A program made the translations under genes and the position numbers. Below, piece by piece: positions 1-5,148 of a DNA stretch of 7,697 bases (the first letter of the stretch is position 1; each line of letters starts with the position of its first letter). Source of the DNA: Spartobacteria bacterium UBA5019. GTDB taxonomy: Bacteria; Verrucomicrobiota; Verrucomicrobiia; Chthoniobacterales; Terrimicrobiaceae. The stretch spans positions 1-7,697 of the forward strand of contig DGXZ01000022.1 in the NCBI GenBank assembly GCA_002396485.1. The letters run 5' to 3'. The notes under the pieces were generated by a model that did no database searches, was not told the DNA's origin, and saw only the letters and a program-made list of their open reading frames with translations.

Positions 1-18
1 CGGTTCAAAAGTGGAAAA
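1..18 (+). repeat. Left terminal inverted repeat of the insertion sequence
   Basis: CGGTTCAAAAGTGGAAAA is the exact reverse complement of 1359-1376, and complementarity stops at base 19. It lies at the very start of the window, so any outer bases of the repeat are not visible. Confidence 0.85.
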
Positions 19-47
19 CTGCATTTTGCGCGAAATAACCATTGACC

Positions 48-118
48 CGCTTTTTGGTGGGGGCTCGGAGGAGGCCGGAGCGTAGCGCAGGCCGGGGGAG
101 AGACCCCGCCAAAAAGCG
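48..118. repeat. Large GC-rich palindrome, REP-like, at the 5' end of the transposase frame
   Basis: Bases 48-62 (CGCTTTTTGGTGGGG) pair with 104-118 (CCCCGCCAAAAAGCG) in a 15-bp stem with one G-U pair. Bases 64-66 can continue the stem with 100-102. Inside, GGCC (73-76) can pair with GGCC (90-93), and GCG (80-82) with CGC (86-88) around a TAG loop. A competing hairpin is possible between GACCCCG (102-108) and CGGGGTC (128-134). The compact nested form resembles dispersed REP-type palindromes, but copy number cannot be judged from one window. It could equally be a structure belonging to the insertion sequence that limits transposase translation. Confidence 0.6.
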
Positions 119-1327
119 AGCGAAAATCGGGGTCCCCATGGGCAGTTTAATTCTGTCAATTGGAGCGATGAAAAACGCCAACTCACCCGCCGACTCCCAC
201 GCCAATTCATTCTGCAAACTCTTCATGAATTCAATTCCGGTCGCATTGGAGTCACAGAAGCCTGCCAGCTTCTCCATGTAGGAAAAACCCGCCTCTACCA
301 ACTTCGAACTCGCTGGCTCCAAGACCGCGAGGCTTTTCAAATCAAAACCAGCGGCGGCGACCATCGCGGCTCCTGGCCCGCCCCGGTCATTGCCTTTCTC
401 CGCGAATTCGTTCCCCTCCAGACCCCATGCAATTTTCAACTCGTTGCCGACGAACTCCTCCGCCTCTATAGCCTCAAACGCGCTCGATCCAGCGTCGAAG
501 CCTACATCAAAACCCATCTGCCCACTCTCATTCCCTCACCGGCTAAAAAGCCTCGCGCCTATCGCTGCTTTCGTCGCGCCCGATTCGGTGAGCTCTTCCA
601 GCACGACAGTTCTATCCACCAATGGTGGCCAGGCCCCGAAAAACAAACTCTCCTTCTCACTCTCAACGACCACTCCGGTCTCAACATCGCTGGACGATTC
701 GTCCCCCGAGACACCACTTGGGCCCACTTTCTCCACTTTCGCGAAGCCTTCGAGCGCTTCGGCATCCCGCAAGCCATCTACACCGACGGCCTGAGCCTCT
801 TCGGTCCAAGCTCCTCACACGACCACCTCGACCCGCGCAGCGAGTTCCAGCGCGCATTGAGAGCCATTGGTGTAGCACACCTCGTTGCTCCTTCTCCGCA
901 AGCCAAAGGCAAAATCGAACGCCGCTTCGGCACCTTTCAGAAACGCCTCGTCACACTCCTGGCCCATGCCAAGGTCGACTCCTACGAACGCGCCAACGAA
1001 ATCCTTCAAATGGAAATCAAACGCCAGAATTCCACGAGAAACTCTTCTACTGGCGAAGTCCCCAACAACCTCTTCGAACAATCCCAACTCCATTCAGCCA
1101 TACGTCCATCTCCGCCCCAAGCGCTCCTTGATCTCCATCTCTCCCTGCGAACAACTAGAAAAGTCGCTCCAGATCACTCGATTGAATTCGAAGGCCGAAC
1201 CTACAAAATAGCACCAACTCTCAAAAAGAGCGTTACTGTCATTTACCACCCGCAATCAAAACTCTGGGTCCTTGAAGAGCCTCCCAATCTTATATGGCCC
1301 AACATCCTCGGACATTTTTCCATGTAA
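86..1327 (+). CDS. DDE transposase (integrase-core type), start codon not identifiable
   Basis: The frame is open from just after an in-frame TAG (83-85) to TAA at 1325-1327, up to 413 codons. It encodes an N-terminal helix-turn-helix-like stretch (nt about 206-316, with GVTEACQLLHVGKTRLYQLR) and an RNase H-like integrase core. The catalytic residues are D at 605-607 (QHDSSIH), D at 785-787 (YTDGLS) and E at 917-919 (SPQAKGKIERRF), with 43 residues between the last two. This spacing and these motifs suit ISNCY/IS1202-like transposases better than IS3 or IS481, which are DD35E. There is no ATG, GTG or TTG in frame before the TTG at 857, which lies inside the core and would remove both Asp residues. 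Homology-like sequence seems to begin near 143-170. The start has either been lost, giving a dead copy, or is supplied from the ATG at 138 in the neighbouring frame by a -1 shift near the A-run at 171-175. Confidence 0.75.
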   Translation, partial: RRPGERPRQKASENRGPHGQFNSVNWSDEKRQLTRRLPRQFILQTLHEFNSGRIGVTEACQLLHVGKTRLYQLRTRWLQDREAFQIKTSGGDHRGSWPAPVIAFLREFVPLQTPCNFQLVADELLRLYSLKRARSSVEAYIKTHLPTLIPSPAKKPRAYRCFRRARFGELFQHDSSIHQWWPGPEKQTLLLTLNDHSGLNIAGRFVPRDTTWAHFLHFREAFERFGIPQAIYTDGLSLFGPSSSHDHLDPRSEFQRALRAIGVAHLVAPSPQAKGKIERRFGTFQKRLVTLLAHAKVDSYERANEILQMEIKRQNSTRNSSTGEVPNNLFEQSQLHSAIRPSPPQALLDLHLSLRTTRKVAPDHSIEFEGRTYKIAPTLKKSVTVIYHPQSKLWVLEEPPNLIWPNILGHFSM

Positions 1328-1339
1328 ATTATCCCAGTT

Positions 1340-1354
1340 CACTTTTGAACCGTC
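1340..1354 (+). repeat. Inner copy of the right-end motif (iteron)
   Basis: CACTTTTGAACCGTC is repeated exactly at 1364-1378, a 24-bp spacing of about two helical turns. Iterated end motifs are commonly transposase-binding sites. It lies 12 bp after the transposase stop codon. Confidence 0.7.
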
Positions 1355-1358
1355 TCTA

Positions 1359-1376
1359 TTTTCCACTTTTGAACCG
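1359..1376 (+). repeat. Right terminal inverted repeat of the insertion sequence
   Basis: TTTTCCACTTTTGAACCG is the exact reverse complement of bases 1-18. It includes most of the second copy of the 15-bp direct repeat (1364-1378). Confidence 0.85.
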
Positions 1377-1401
1377 TCGCCGACAGGGCTGATATTCTTT
1401 C

Positions 1402-1430
1402 TTGAAAAACGCCGCGCAGCGGATCACATT
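1402..1430 (+). promoter_or_regulatory. Possible promoter of the tRNA-Pro gene
   Basis: TTGAAA (1402-1407) is followed after 17 bp by CACATT (1425-1430), and the mature tRNA begins 14 bp later. The -35-like box is good and the -10-like box is poor (3 of 6). The placement is right for a tRNA promoter. It lies between the insertion sequence and the tRNA, so the insertion would have left it intact. Confidence 0.35.
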
Positions 1431-1444
1431 ACCGGCCTTCAAAT

Positions 1445-1518
1445 CGGGCCGTGGCTCAGCTTGGTAGAGCGCTTGAATGGGGTTCAAGAGGTCGAGAGTT
1501 CAAATCTCTCCGGCCCGA
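1445..1518 (+). tRNA. tRNA-Pro, anticodon GGG
   Basis: It folds into a complete cloverleaf. The acceptor stem is 1445-1451 with 1511-1517, starting with the C1-G72 pair usual for bacterial proline tRNA. The D stem is 1454-1457 with 1467-1470, and the anticodon stem 1472-1476 with 1484-1488. The loop is AUGGGGU with anticodon GGG at 1479-1481 and G at position 37. The T stem is 1494-1498 with 1506-1510 and the loop UUCAAAU. The discriminator base is A1518. CCA is not encoded, so it must be added by tRNA nucleotidyltransferase. It reads CCC and CCU proline codons. The flanks are also complementary (1441-1444 with 1518-1521), which could lengthen the precursor acceptor stem. Confidence 0.96.
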
Positions 1519-1525
1519 TTTTTTT
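1506..1525 (+). terminator. T-run directly after the tRNA
   Basis: Seven T residues (1519-1525) follow the T arm and acceptor stem directly. The tRNA stem plus T-run could act as an intrinsic terminator, although no separate hairpin is present. It may be leaky, as the next gene begins only 55 bp further on. Confidence 0.35.
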
Positions 1526-1542
1526 ACCAATCTTAGCTGGCA

Positions 1543-1571
1543 TTGCGGTATTCCTTGTTTCCAGTGATAAA
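1543..1571 (+). promoter_or_regulatory. Weak candidate promoter for the pyrophosphohydrolase-rsmH pair
   Basis: TTGCGG (1543-1548) and GATAAA (1566-1571) are 17 bp apart. If used, transcription would begin within a few bases of the ATG at 1581, giving a nearly leaderless message. The boxes match the consensus only in part, so read-through from the tRNA is an equal alternative. Confidence 0.25.
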
Positions 1572-1580
1572 GTGGGAACC

Positions 1581-1931
1581 ATGAGCGACAGCATTAAGGA
1601 ACTTACTGCGGAGATTTGCGCCTTTCGCGACGCGCGGGACTGGGCTCAATTTCACAATCCGAAAGAAATGGCGATAGCCATCGCCGCCGAGGCTGGTGAA
1701 CTGCTTCAGCACTTTGTTTGGCAGGATGCAGATCAGTCTCTGGAGAGGGTCTCGACACACCGTGCCGAGATCGAGTCCGAGATGGCCGATGTGGCAATTT
1801 TGCTTTTTGAGATGGCGGCCAATTGTGAAGTGGATCTTGCTGCCGCGATGCGTGCCAAACTGGCGCGGAACGAGGAGCGGTATTCTGTTTCCAAGGCACG
1901 GGGCTCCAATAAAAAATACAACGAGCTTTGA
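1581..1931 (+). CDS. DCTPP1/MazG-like nucleotide pyrophosphohydrolase
   Basis: The 116-residue protein is of the small all-alpha NTP pyrophosphohydrolase type (MazG-like, RS21-C6/DCTPP1 branch). It would hydrolyse a nucleoside triphosphate, in this branch typically dCTP or modified dCTP, to the monophosphate and pyrophosphate in the cytoplasm. The metal-binding set is E37 and E40 in AAEAGELLQHFVWQ, with E67 and D70 in ESEMADVAILLFEMA. FHNPKEM near residues 24-30, and a C-terminal part with N97-ERY and KKYNEL, match the DCTPP1 pattern of F-H-x-P and a terminal K-Y-x-E-L. The ATG was chosen because the homologous region starts directly there. The frame is open further upstream, but that stretch runs back through the tRNA and is not coding. 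A short GTGGGA lies 3 bp before the start. The stop overlaps the rsmH start, indicating co-transcription. Substrate preference is inferred from family resemblance. Confidence 0.88.
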   Translation: MSDSIKELTAEICAFRDARDWAQFHNPKEMAIAIAAEAGELLQHFVWQDADQSLERVSTHRAEIESEMADVAILLFEMAANCEVDLAAAMRAKLARNEERYSVSKARGSNKKYNEL

Positions 1932-2950
1932 GTGAAGAAACCCCGCACCGCCGCCGGCCTCGCTACTCCGGTAAACACCCGCGGCGGTTTGATCAAAAAT
2001 ACAAGGAACTCTCGGGGAATGCGGAGACTCTCGCCCGCGTGCTCGCCTCGGGCAAGACTCCGGCTGGCAGCCATGTGCCAATCATGGTAGATGAAATCCT
2101 CGAGGTTCTCGATCCTCGTCCAGGGAAAATTGCTGTTGATTGCACATTGGGCTTTGGAGGACACACGCGCCGTCTGCTGGCCCGGATCGCTCCTGGCGGG
2201 CACCTCATCGGTCTTGATGCCGACCCGTTGGAGCTTCCCAAAACCGAGGCTGCTCTGCGCGGCGAGGGTTTCGGTGCCGACATTTTCACCGCACAGAAAT
2301 CGAATTTTGCGGGACTCCATGCCGCCCTAGCGGCGTCGGGTTTTTCGGGAGCTGATGTGATCTTGGCTGATCTCGGAGTTTCATCGATGCAATTCGACAA
2401 TCCCTCCAGGGGCTTCACTTGGAAGGCCACTGGACCATTGGACATGAGGATGAACCCCAATCGAGGTGTTTCTGCGGCACAATGGCTCTTGAAAATGACG
2501 CCGACCGCGCTTGAGGAAGCACTCATCAATAATGCCGATGAACCCGATGCCGCCGCGATCGCCTCAGCCCTCGCTGGGAAAAGCCTTGCGACCACGACAG
2601 ACTTGGCCGACTCCATTCGAATTGCGCTGCCGCACCGGTCTGTCGAACTCGTCGAGAAGGCGATCCGGCGTGTTTTTCAAGCCGTGCGGATTTCCGTGAA
2701 CGAAGAGTTCAGCGCCTTGGATGCTCTCTTGCGCAGCTTGCCATCCTGCCTGAATGCCGGTGGACGTGTCGCCATCATGACCTTTCACTCTGGCGAGGAT
2801 CGTCGCGTGAAAAAGGCGTTCCAAGCCTGGTATCGTGACGGGATTTTTAGTTCCATTGCCGATGAGGTCATTCGAGCCTCCTCTGACGAGCGCCGAGCGA
2901 ATCCCCGCGCAACATCTGCCAAGCTCCGATGGGCGCGTCGGGCGGAGTGA
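1928..2950 (+). CDS. rsmH: 16S rRNA (cytosine(1402)-N(4))-methyltransferase RsmH
   Basis: This S-adenosylmethionine-dependent enzyme methylates N4 of C1402 in the decoding centre of 16S rRNA. The SAM-binding motif is DCTLGFGGH (residues 71-79), followed by GLDADP (95-100). ADLGVSSMQFDNPSRGF (147-163) and GPLDMRMNP (169-177) are the RsmH signature. VNEEFSAL (257-264), TFHSGEDRRVKKAF (285-298) and NPRATSAKLRWARR (325-338) are the usual C-terminal blocks. At 340 residues it is somewhat longer than E. coli RsmH (about 313), because of a basic N-terminal extension before HVPIMVDEIL (49-58). The TTG start overlaps the preceding stop as TTGA, and it is the only common start codon between the upstream in-frame stop and the catalytic domain. 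FHSGEDR replaces the usual FHSLEDR. No mraZ, ftsL or ftsI lies beside it, so it is outside the classical dcw cluster. Confidence 0.93.
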   Translation: MSEETPHRRRPRYSGKHPRRFDQKYKELSGNAETLARVLASGKTPAGSHVPIMVDEILEVLDPRPGKIAVDCTLGFGGHTRRLLARIAPGGHLIGLDADPLELPKTEAALRGEGFGADIFTAQKSNFAGLHAALAASGFSGADVILADLGVSSMQFDNPSRGFTWKATGPLDMRMNPNRGVSAAQWLLKMTPTALEEALINNADEPDAAAIASALAGKSLATTTDLADSIRIALPHRSVELVEKAIRRVFQAVRISVNEEFSALDALLRSLPSCLNAGGRVAIMTFHSGEDRRVKKAFQAWYRDGIFSSIADEVIRASSDERRANPRATSAKLRWARRAE

Positions 2951-2987
2951 TTCGCGTCCATTGAAAAAAACCAATCCTTGCGGGTCG

Positions 2988-3035
2988 TAAAAAAATTAAA
3001 AAAGTTGTTGCAGTCCTGAATTCGAGAGATAGAGT
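2988..3035 (+). promoter_or_regulatory. Candidate promoter with upstream A-tracts
   Basis: Two A-tracts (2989-2995 and 2998-3003) resemble an UP element. They lead into TTGTTG (3005-3010) or TTGCAG (3008-3013), and a -10-like TAGAGT lies at 3030-3035, spaced 19 or 16 bp. Transcription would begin near 3042, exactly where a stretch of RNA hairpins starts. The boxes are only moderate matches. Confidence 0.4.
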
Positions 3036-3041
3036 AGTTTT

Positions 3042-3057
3042 TGTTCTGGGGGGAACA
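3042..3057 (+). other. Small hairpin with a six-base loop including five G
   Basis: TGTTC (3042-3046) pairs with GAACA (3053-3057) around the loop TGGGGG. It abuts the larger hairpin at 3058 with no gap. It could be the 5' end of a leader or small RNA started by the candidate promoter. Confidence 0.4.
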
Positions 3058-3098
3058 GAAGCCCGTTGCAGCATTCGTTGCGACGGGCTTCAACTTTT
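3058..3098 (+). terminator. Strong 15-bp hairpin followed by TTTT; intrinsic terminator or leader element
   Basis: GAAGCCCGTTGCAGC (3058-3072) pairs over its whole length with GTTGCGACGGGCTTC (3077-3091). There are two G-U pairs and an ATTC loop, then AACTTTT (3092-3098). The GC-rich stem is typical of rho-independent terminators, but the T-tract is short and offset by three bases. It lies 108 bp after rsmH and 59 bp before the next start codon. It may end rsmH transcription, end a short RNA from the candidate promoter near 3035, or sit in the leader of the DUF5069 gene. Confidence 0.55.
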
Positions 3099-3149
3099 AT
3101 CGGGGGTTCTTGTTTTTCTGCCTTTCATGCCTGCCGGGGCGCCGCCAGC

Positions 3150-3572
3150 ATGTCACATATGAAATACCCGCGCTCGCCCGAGGAACAAGTCGGTGGAATT
3201 GTCTATTTCGGACGTATGGTGGATAAAATCCGTCTCATGGCCGCTGGGGAGTTGCATCCAGACCTCCATGCGAATCTTGGCCAGGGCTTCGATGAACGCA
3301 TCACAACTTTTCTCGCCGTGGATTATTCCGATCTCAAAAACCGCGTGCTTACGGGTGGTTCGGATGACGAAGTGCTCGAATGGTGCTTTCAAAAAGGCAA
3401 ACGCCCCAGTGCGGAAGAGATCGAGATCTGGAATAGCTTCATGGTCAAGCGCGGGTGGGGTGATGAACTCAGCGAGCGCCTCGCGAGTCGCAAAAAAGAG
3501 AGCGGATTTGAAAATCGCGACGACATCCAGACAATGTTCCAGTACATCGATGCGGATGAGGGGCGGATGTAA
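3150..3572 (+). CDS. DUF5069 family protein, function unknown
   Basis: The 140-residue soluble protein matches my recollection of the DUF5069 family. It has YPRSPEEQVGGIVYFGRMVD at residues 6-25 and KIRL directly after. It then has a conserved middle with FLAVDYSDLK (54-63), GGSDDEVLEWCF (69-80) and IEIWNSFMVKRGW (91-103). The C-terminus holds NRDDIQTMFQYIDADEGR (122-139). No signal peptide, membrane segment or known catalytic motif is visible; the sequence is rich in charged and aromatic residues. The ATG at 3150 begins the conserved part. A second in-frame ATG lies at 3159. Codons further upstream in the same frame run through the hairpin at 3058-3091 and are not credible as protein. A GGGG stretch 11 bp upstream is the only hint of a ribosome-binding site. 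Its distance from rsmH and the structured upstream region suggest independent control. Confidence 0.85.
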   Translation: MSHMKYPRSPEEQVGGIVYFGRMVDKIRLMAAGELHPDLHANLGQGFDERITTFLAVDYSDLKNRVLTGGSDDEVLEWCFQKGKRPSAEEIEIWNSFMVKRGWGDELSERLASRKKESGFENRDDIQTMFQYIDADEGRM

Positions 3573-3647
3573 GCGCTGTCTCGCTTTGTTTTGACGCTCG
3601 CATTTTAACATTGAGGAACCGTCATTCCTCACCCAACTTCGCTCCAC

Positions 3648-5021
3648 ATGGATTTCGTCAACCTCACCCGCCATCTCGGGATCGGCTCAAATTGTTACTG
3701 GCTGCGTGTCGGGGGCAAAAATATCATTCTTGATGTGGGTTCGGATCCGAAAGTCGACGGGATCGGCTCCACACCGCATCTAGCTACAGTTCCTGAGGGA
3801 ACGGTGAATGCCATTATCATTACCCATGCGCACCAGGATCACATCGGATCTCTGCCGGTGCTGACTCGGCGAGAGCCGCATTGTCCGGTTTTTATGACCG
3901 AGGGCACGGCAAACATCGCAGACACCATGCTGCACAATTCCGTGAATGTCATGACGCGCCAGCGCGAGGAGTTGAAGCTCATGGAGTATCCACTCTACAC
4001 CCATCGTGGCGTGGATCTTTGCCAGCAGGCCTGGGTGCGATGCCCTCTGCGCCAGCGTCGCAACCTTGCAGGTGACCTGTGCGATGATGACAATGAAGTC
4101 ACTTTCGAATTTTACCACGCGGGACACATCCTTGGATCGGTTGGGGTCCTCATTCGCCATGCAGGAAAGTCATTTTTCTACACGGGAGATGTGAATTTTG
4201 AGAGCCAGACGATCATGACGGGTGCTGACTTTCCTGAGGAGGGCGTGGACTACCTGCTCATGGAAACGACCCGTGGCGATTCGCCTACGCCGATTGGTTT
4301 TTCCCGCGCCAATGAGGAGGAGCGGTTCTCGCGCGCGGTGAGCGATGCTATTGCCAATGGTGGCACTGTAACGATACCGGTTTTTGCTCTCGGCAAGACT
4401 CAGGAGGTCCTGGCATTGCTCTGGCAAATGCGGTTGCGGGGTGAAATCGGCAACGTCCCTATCTACATCGGGGGCCTCAGCGTGAAAGTCACGACCACGT
4501 ATGATGCCATGGCGGCTACCTCGGTGCGGAACCATCCCGAGTTGCAACTCCTGCAGGAGATGGCTCCCTATGTGCTTTCAGGTCGCGAAATTCAGAATGT
4601 GCAGCCCCGCAAGCGCGCAATCTATGCCTTGTCGAGTGGCATGATGACCGAACACACGCTATCGAATATTTTTGCCCGCCGGATTCTTGGCGACGCCTCG
4701 CAGCATTTGTTCTTCGTTGGTTATTCCGACCCCGCCTCGCCTTCGGCCCGCATCCGAAAGGCCTCGCCCGGCGAGGAAATCATGCTCGACAAGGACCACC
4801 CCGCCATTCCCCTCAAGTGTGACGTCCGGGAGTTCAGCTTCAGCGCTCACACAAACAGGGAGAACTTGAGAAACTATGCCGCACTTCTGCGGCCATCGAA
4901 AATTCTTCTCGTCCATGGCGACCGGCCGGCGCTGGAATGGTTCCAACTGGCTCTGTTCCGTGAACTCGGCGGCACCGAGGTGATCGTCCCCGACTCGGGG
5001 CGCAACTATTCACTCGATTGA
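3648..5021 (+). CDS. Metallo-beta-lactamase/beta-CASP protein, probable RNA-processing nuclease
   Basis: The 457-residue protein joins a metallo-beta-lactamase fold to a beta-CASP domain, as in CPSF73-like RNases such as Thermus TTHA0252 (about 430 residues). The metal-binding motifs are HAHQDH (60-65), HAGH (157-160) and the D of TGDVN (D181). The beta-CASP motifs are E206 in METTRGD, PVFALGKTQEV (244-254) and H401 in FSFSAHTN. VHGD (422-425) supplies the last metal-site histidine, H423. LSSGMMTEH (328-336) matches the usual S-G-M-x stretch. Such enzymes are zinc-dependent RNA endonucleases and/or exonucleases in the cytoplasm. No KH domain or RNase J C-terminal domain is present, so RNase J itself is unlikely. 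The ATG follows a 75-bp gap with no Shine-Dalgarno sequence. Between residues 105 and 150 it has an extra Cys- and Arg-containing stretch (LCQQAWVRCPLRQRRNLAGD) that I do not recall from TTHA0252. The exact substrate cannot be told. Confidence 0.87.
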   Translation: MDFVNLTRHLGIGSNCYWLRVGGKNIILDVGSDPKVDGIGSTPHLATVPEGTVNAIIITHAHQDHIGSLPVLTRREPHCPVFMTEGTANIADTMLHNSVNVMTRQREELKLMEYPLYTHRGVDLCQQAWVRCPLRQRRNLAGDLCDDDNEVTFEFYHAGHILGSVGVLIRHAGKSFFYTGDVNFESQTIMTGADFPEEGVDYLLMETTRGDSPTPIGFSRANEEERFSRAVSDAIANGGTVTIPVFALGKTQEVLALLWQMRLRGEIGNVPIYIGGLSVKVTTTYDAMAATSVRNHPELQLLQEMAPYVLSGREIQNVQPRKRAIYALSSGMMTEHTLSNIFARRILGDASQHLFFVGYSDPASPSARIRKASPGEEIMLDKDHPAIPLKCDVREFSFSAHTNRENLRNYAALLRPSKILLVHGDRPALEWFQLALFRELGGTEVIVPDSGRNYSLD

Positions 5022-5148
5022 GGCACTCAAGTTTTTTGAACCTTCCGATTCGCTTGGCTCGTAGAATTCACACACTGCGCTTGGCGCGTTGAGAATGGGA
5101 AAATGATTTACTTCTCGTGTGCAGGTGCAAATCTGACCCACTAAATTG

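Larger units (their letters stand above)
1..1376 (+). mobile_element. Insertion sequence, ISNCY/IS1202-like, with one DDE transposase
   Basis: The element is bounded by an 18-bp perfect inverted repeat, bases 1-18 (CGGTTCAAAAGTGGAAAA) against 1359-1376. It carries a single transposase frame in between. The right-end motif continues as GTC to 1378, so the true tip may lie 1-2 bases outside the stated limits, and the left tip may lie just before the window. The target-site duplication therefore cannot be read. The right end carries a second copy of the end motif 24 bp further in; the left end does not. The family call rests on the transposase (DDE with a 43-residue second spacing and the SPQAKGKIER motif), not on a match of the ends to a named element. 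Confidence 0.85.

Noticed and set aside
5..517. Antisense open frame of 170 codons on the - strand over the insertion sequence
   Set aside because: It mirrors the transposase frame and runs through the palindrome and the left inverted repeat; no motif is recognisable.
622..1131. Arg/Pro/Ser-rich + strand frame overlapping the transposase
   Set aside because: Its composition is that of a shifted reading of the transposase, whose DDE motifs are in the other frame.
1272..1580. Upstream extension of the pyrophosphohydrolase frame
   Set aside because: It crosses the insertion-sequence end and the whole tRNA; homology begins at the ATG at 1581.
3066..3149. N-terminal extension of the DUF5069 protein
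   Set aside because: It would translate the 3058-3091 hairpin; the conserved family sequence starts at about 3150-3168.
3612..3631. 7-bp hairpin TGAGGAA/TTCCTCA upstream of the beta-CASP start
   Set aside because: It is short, not GC-rich and has no T-tract; it could occur by chance and is not supportable as a regulatory element.
5103..5144. 13-codon frame (ATG to TAA) just before the synthase gene, as a leader peptide
   Set aside because: It has no run of regulatory codons, no attenuator-like hairpins around it and no Shine-Dalgarno sequence; chance is sufficient.
5022..5148. Search for a terminator or promoter between the beta-CASP gene and the synthase gene
   Set aside because: Only a 4-bp GCGC hairpin (5077-5087) and a T6 run at 5033-5038 are present; no convincing -35/-10 pair or terminator was found.
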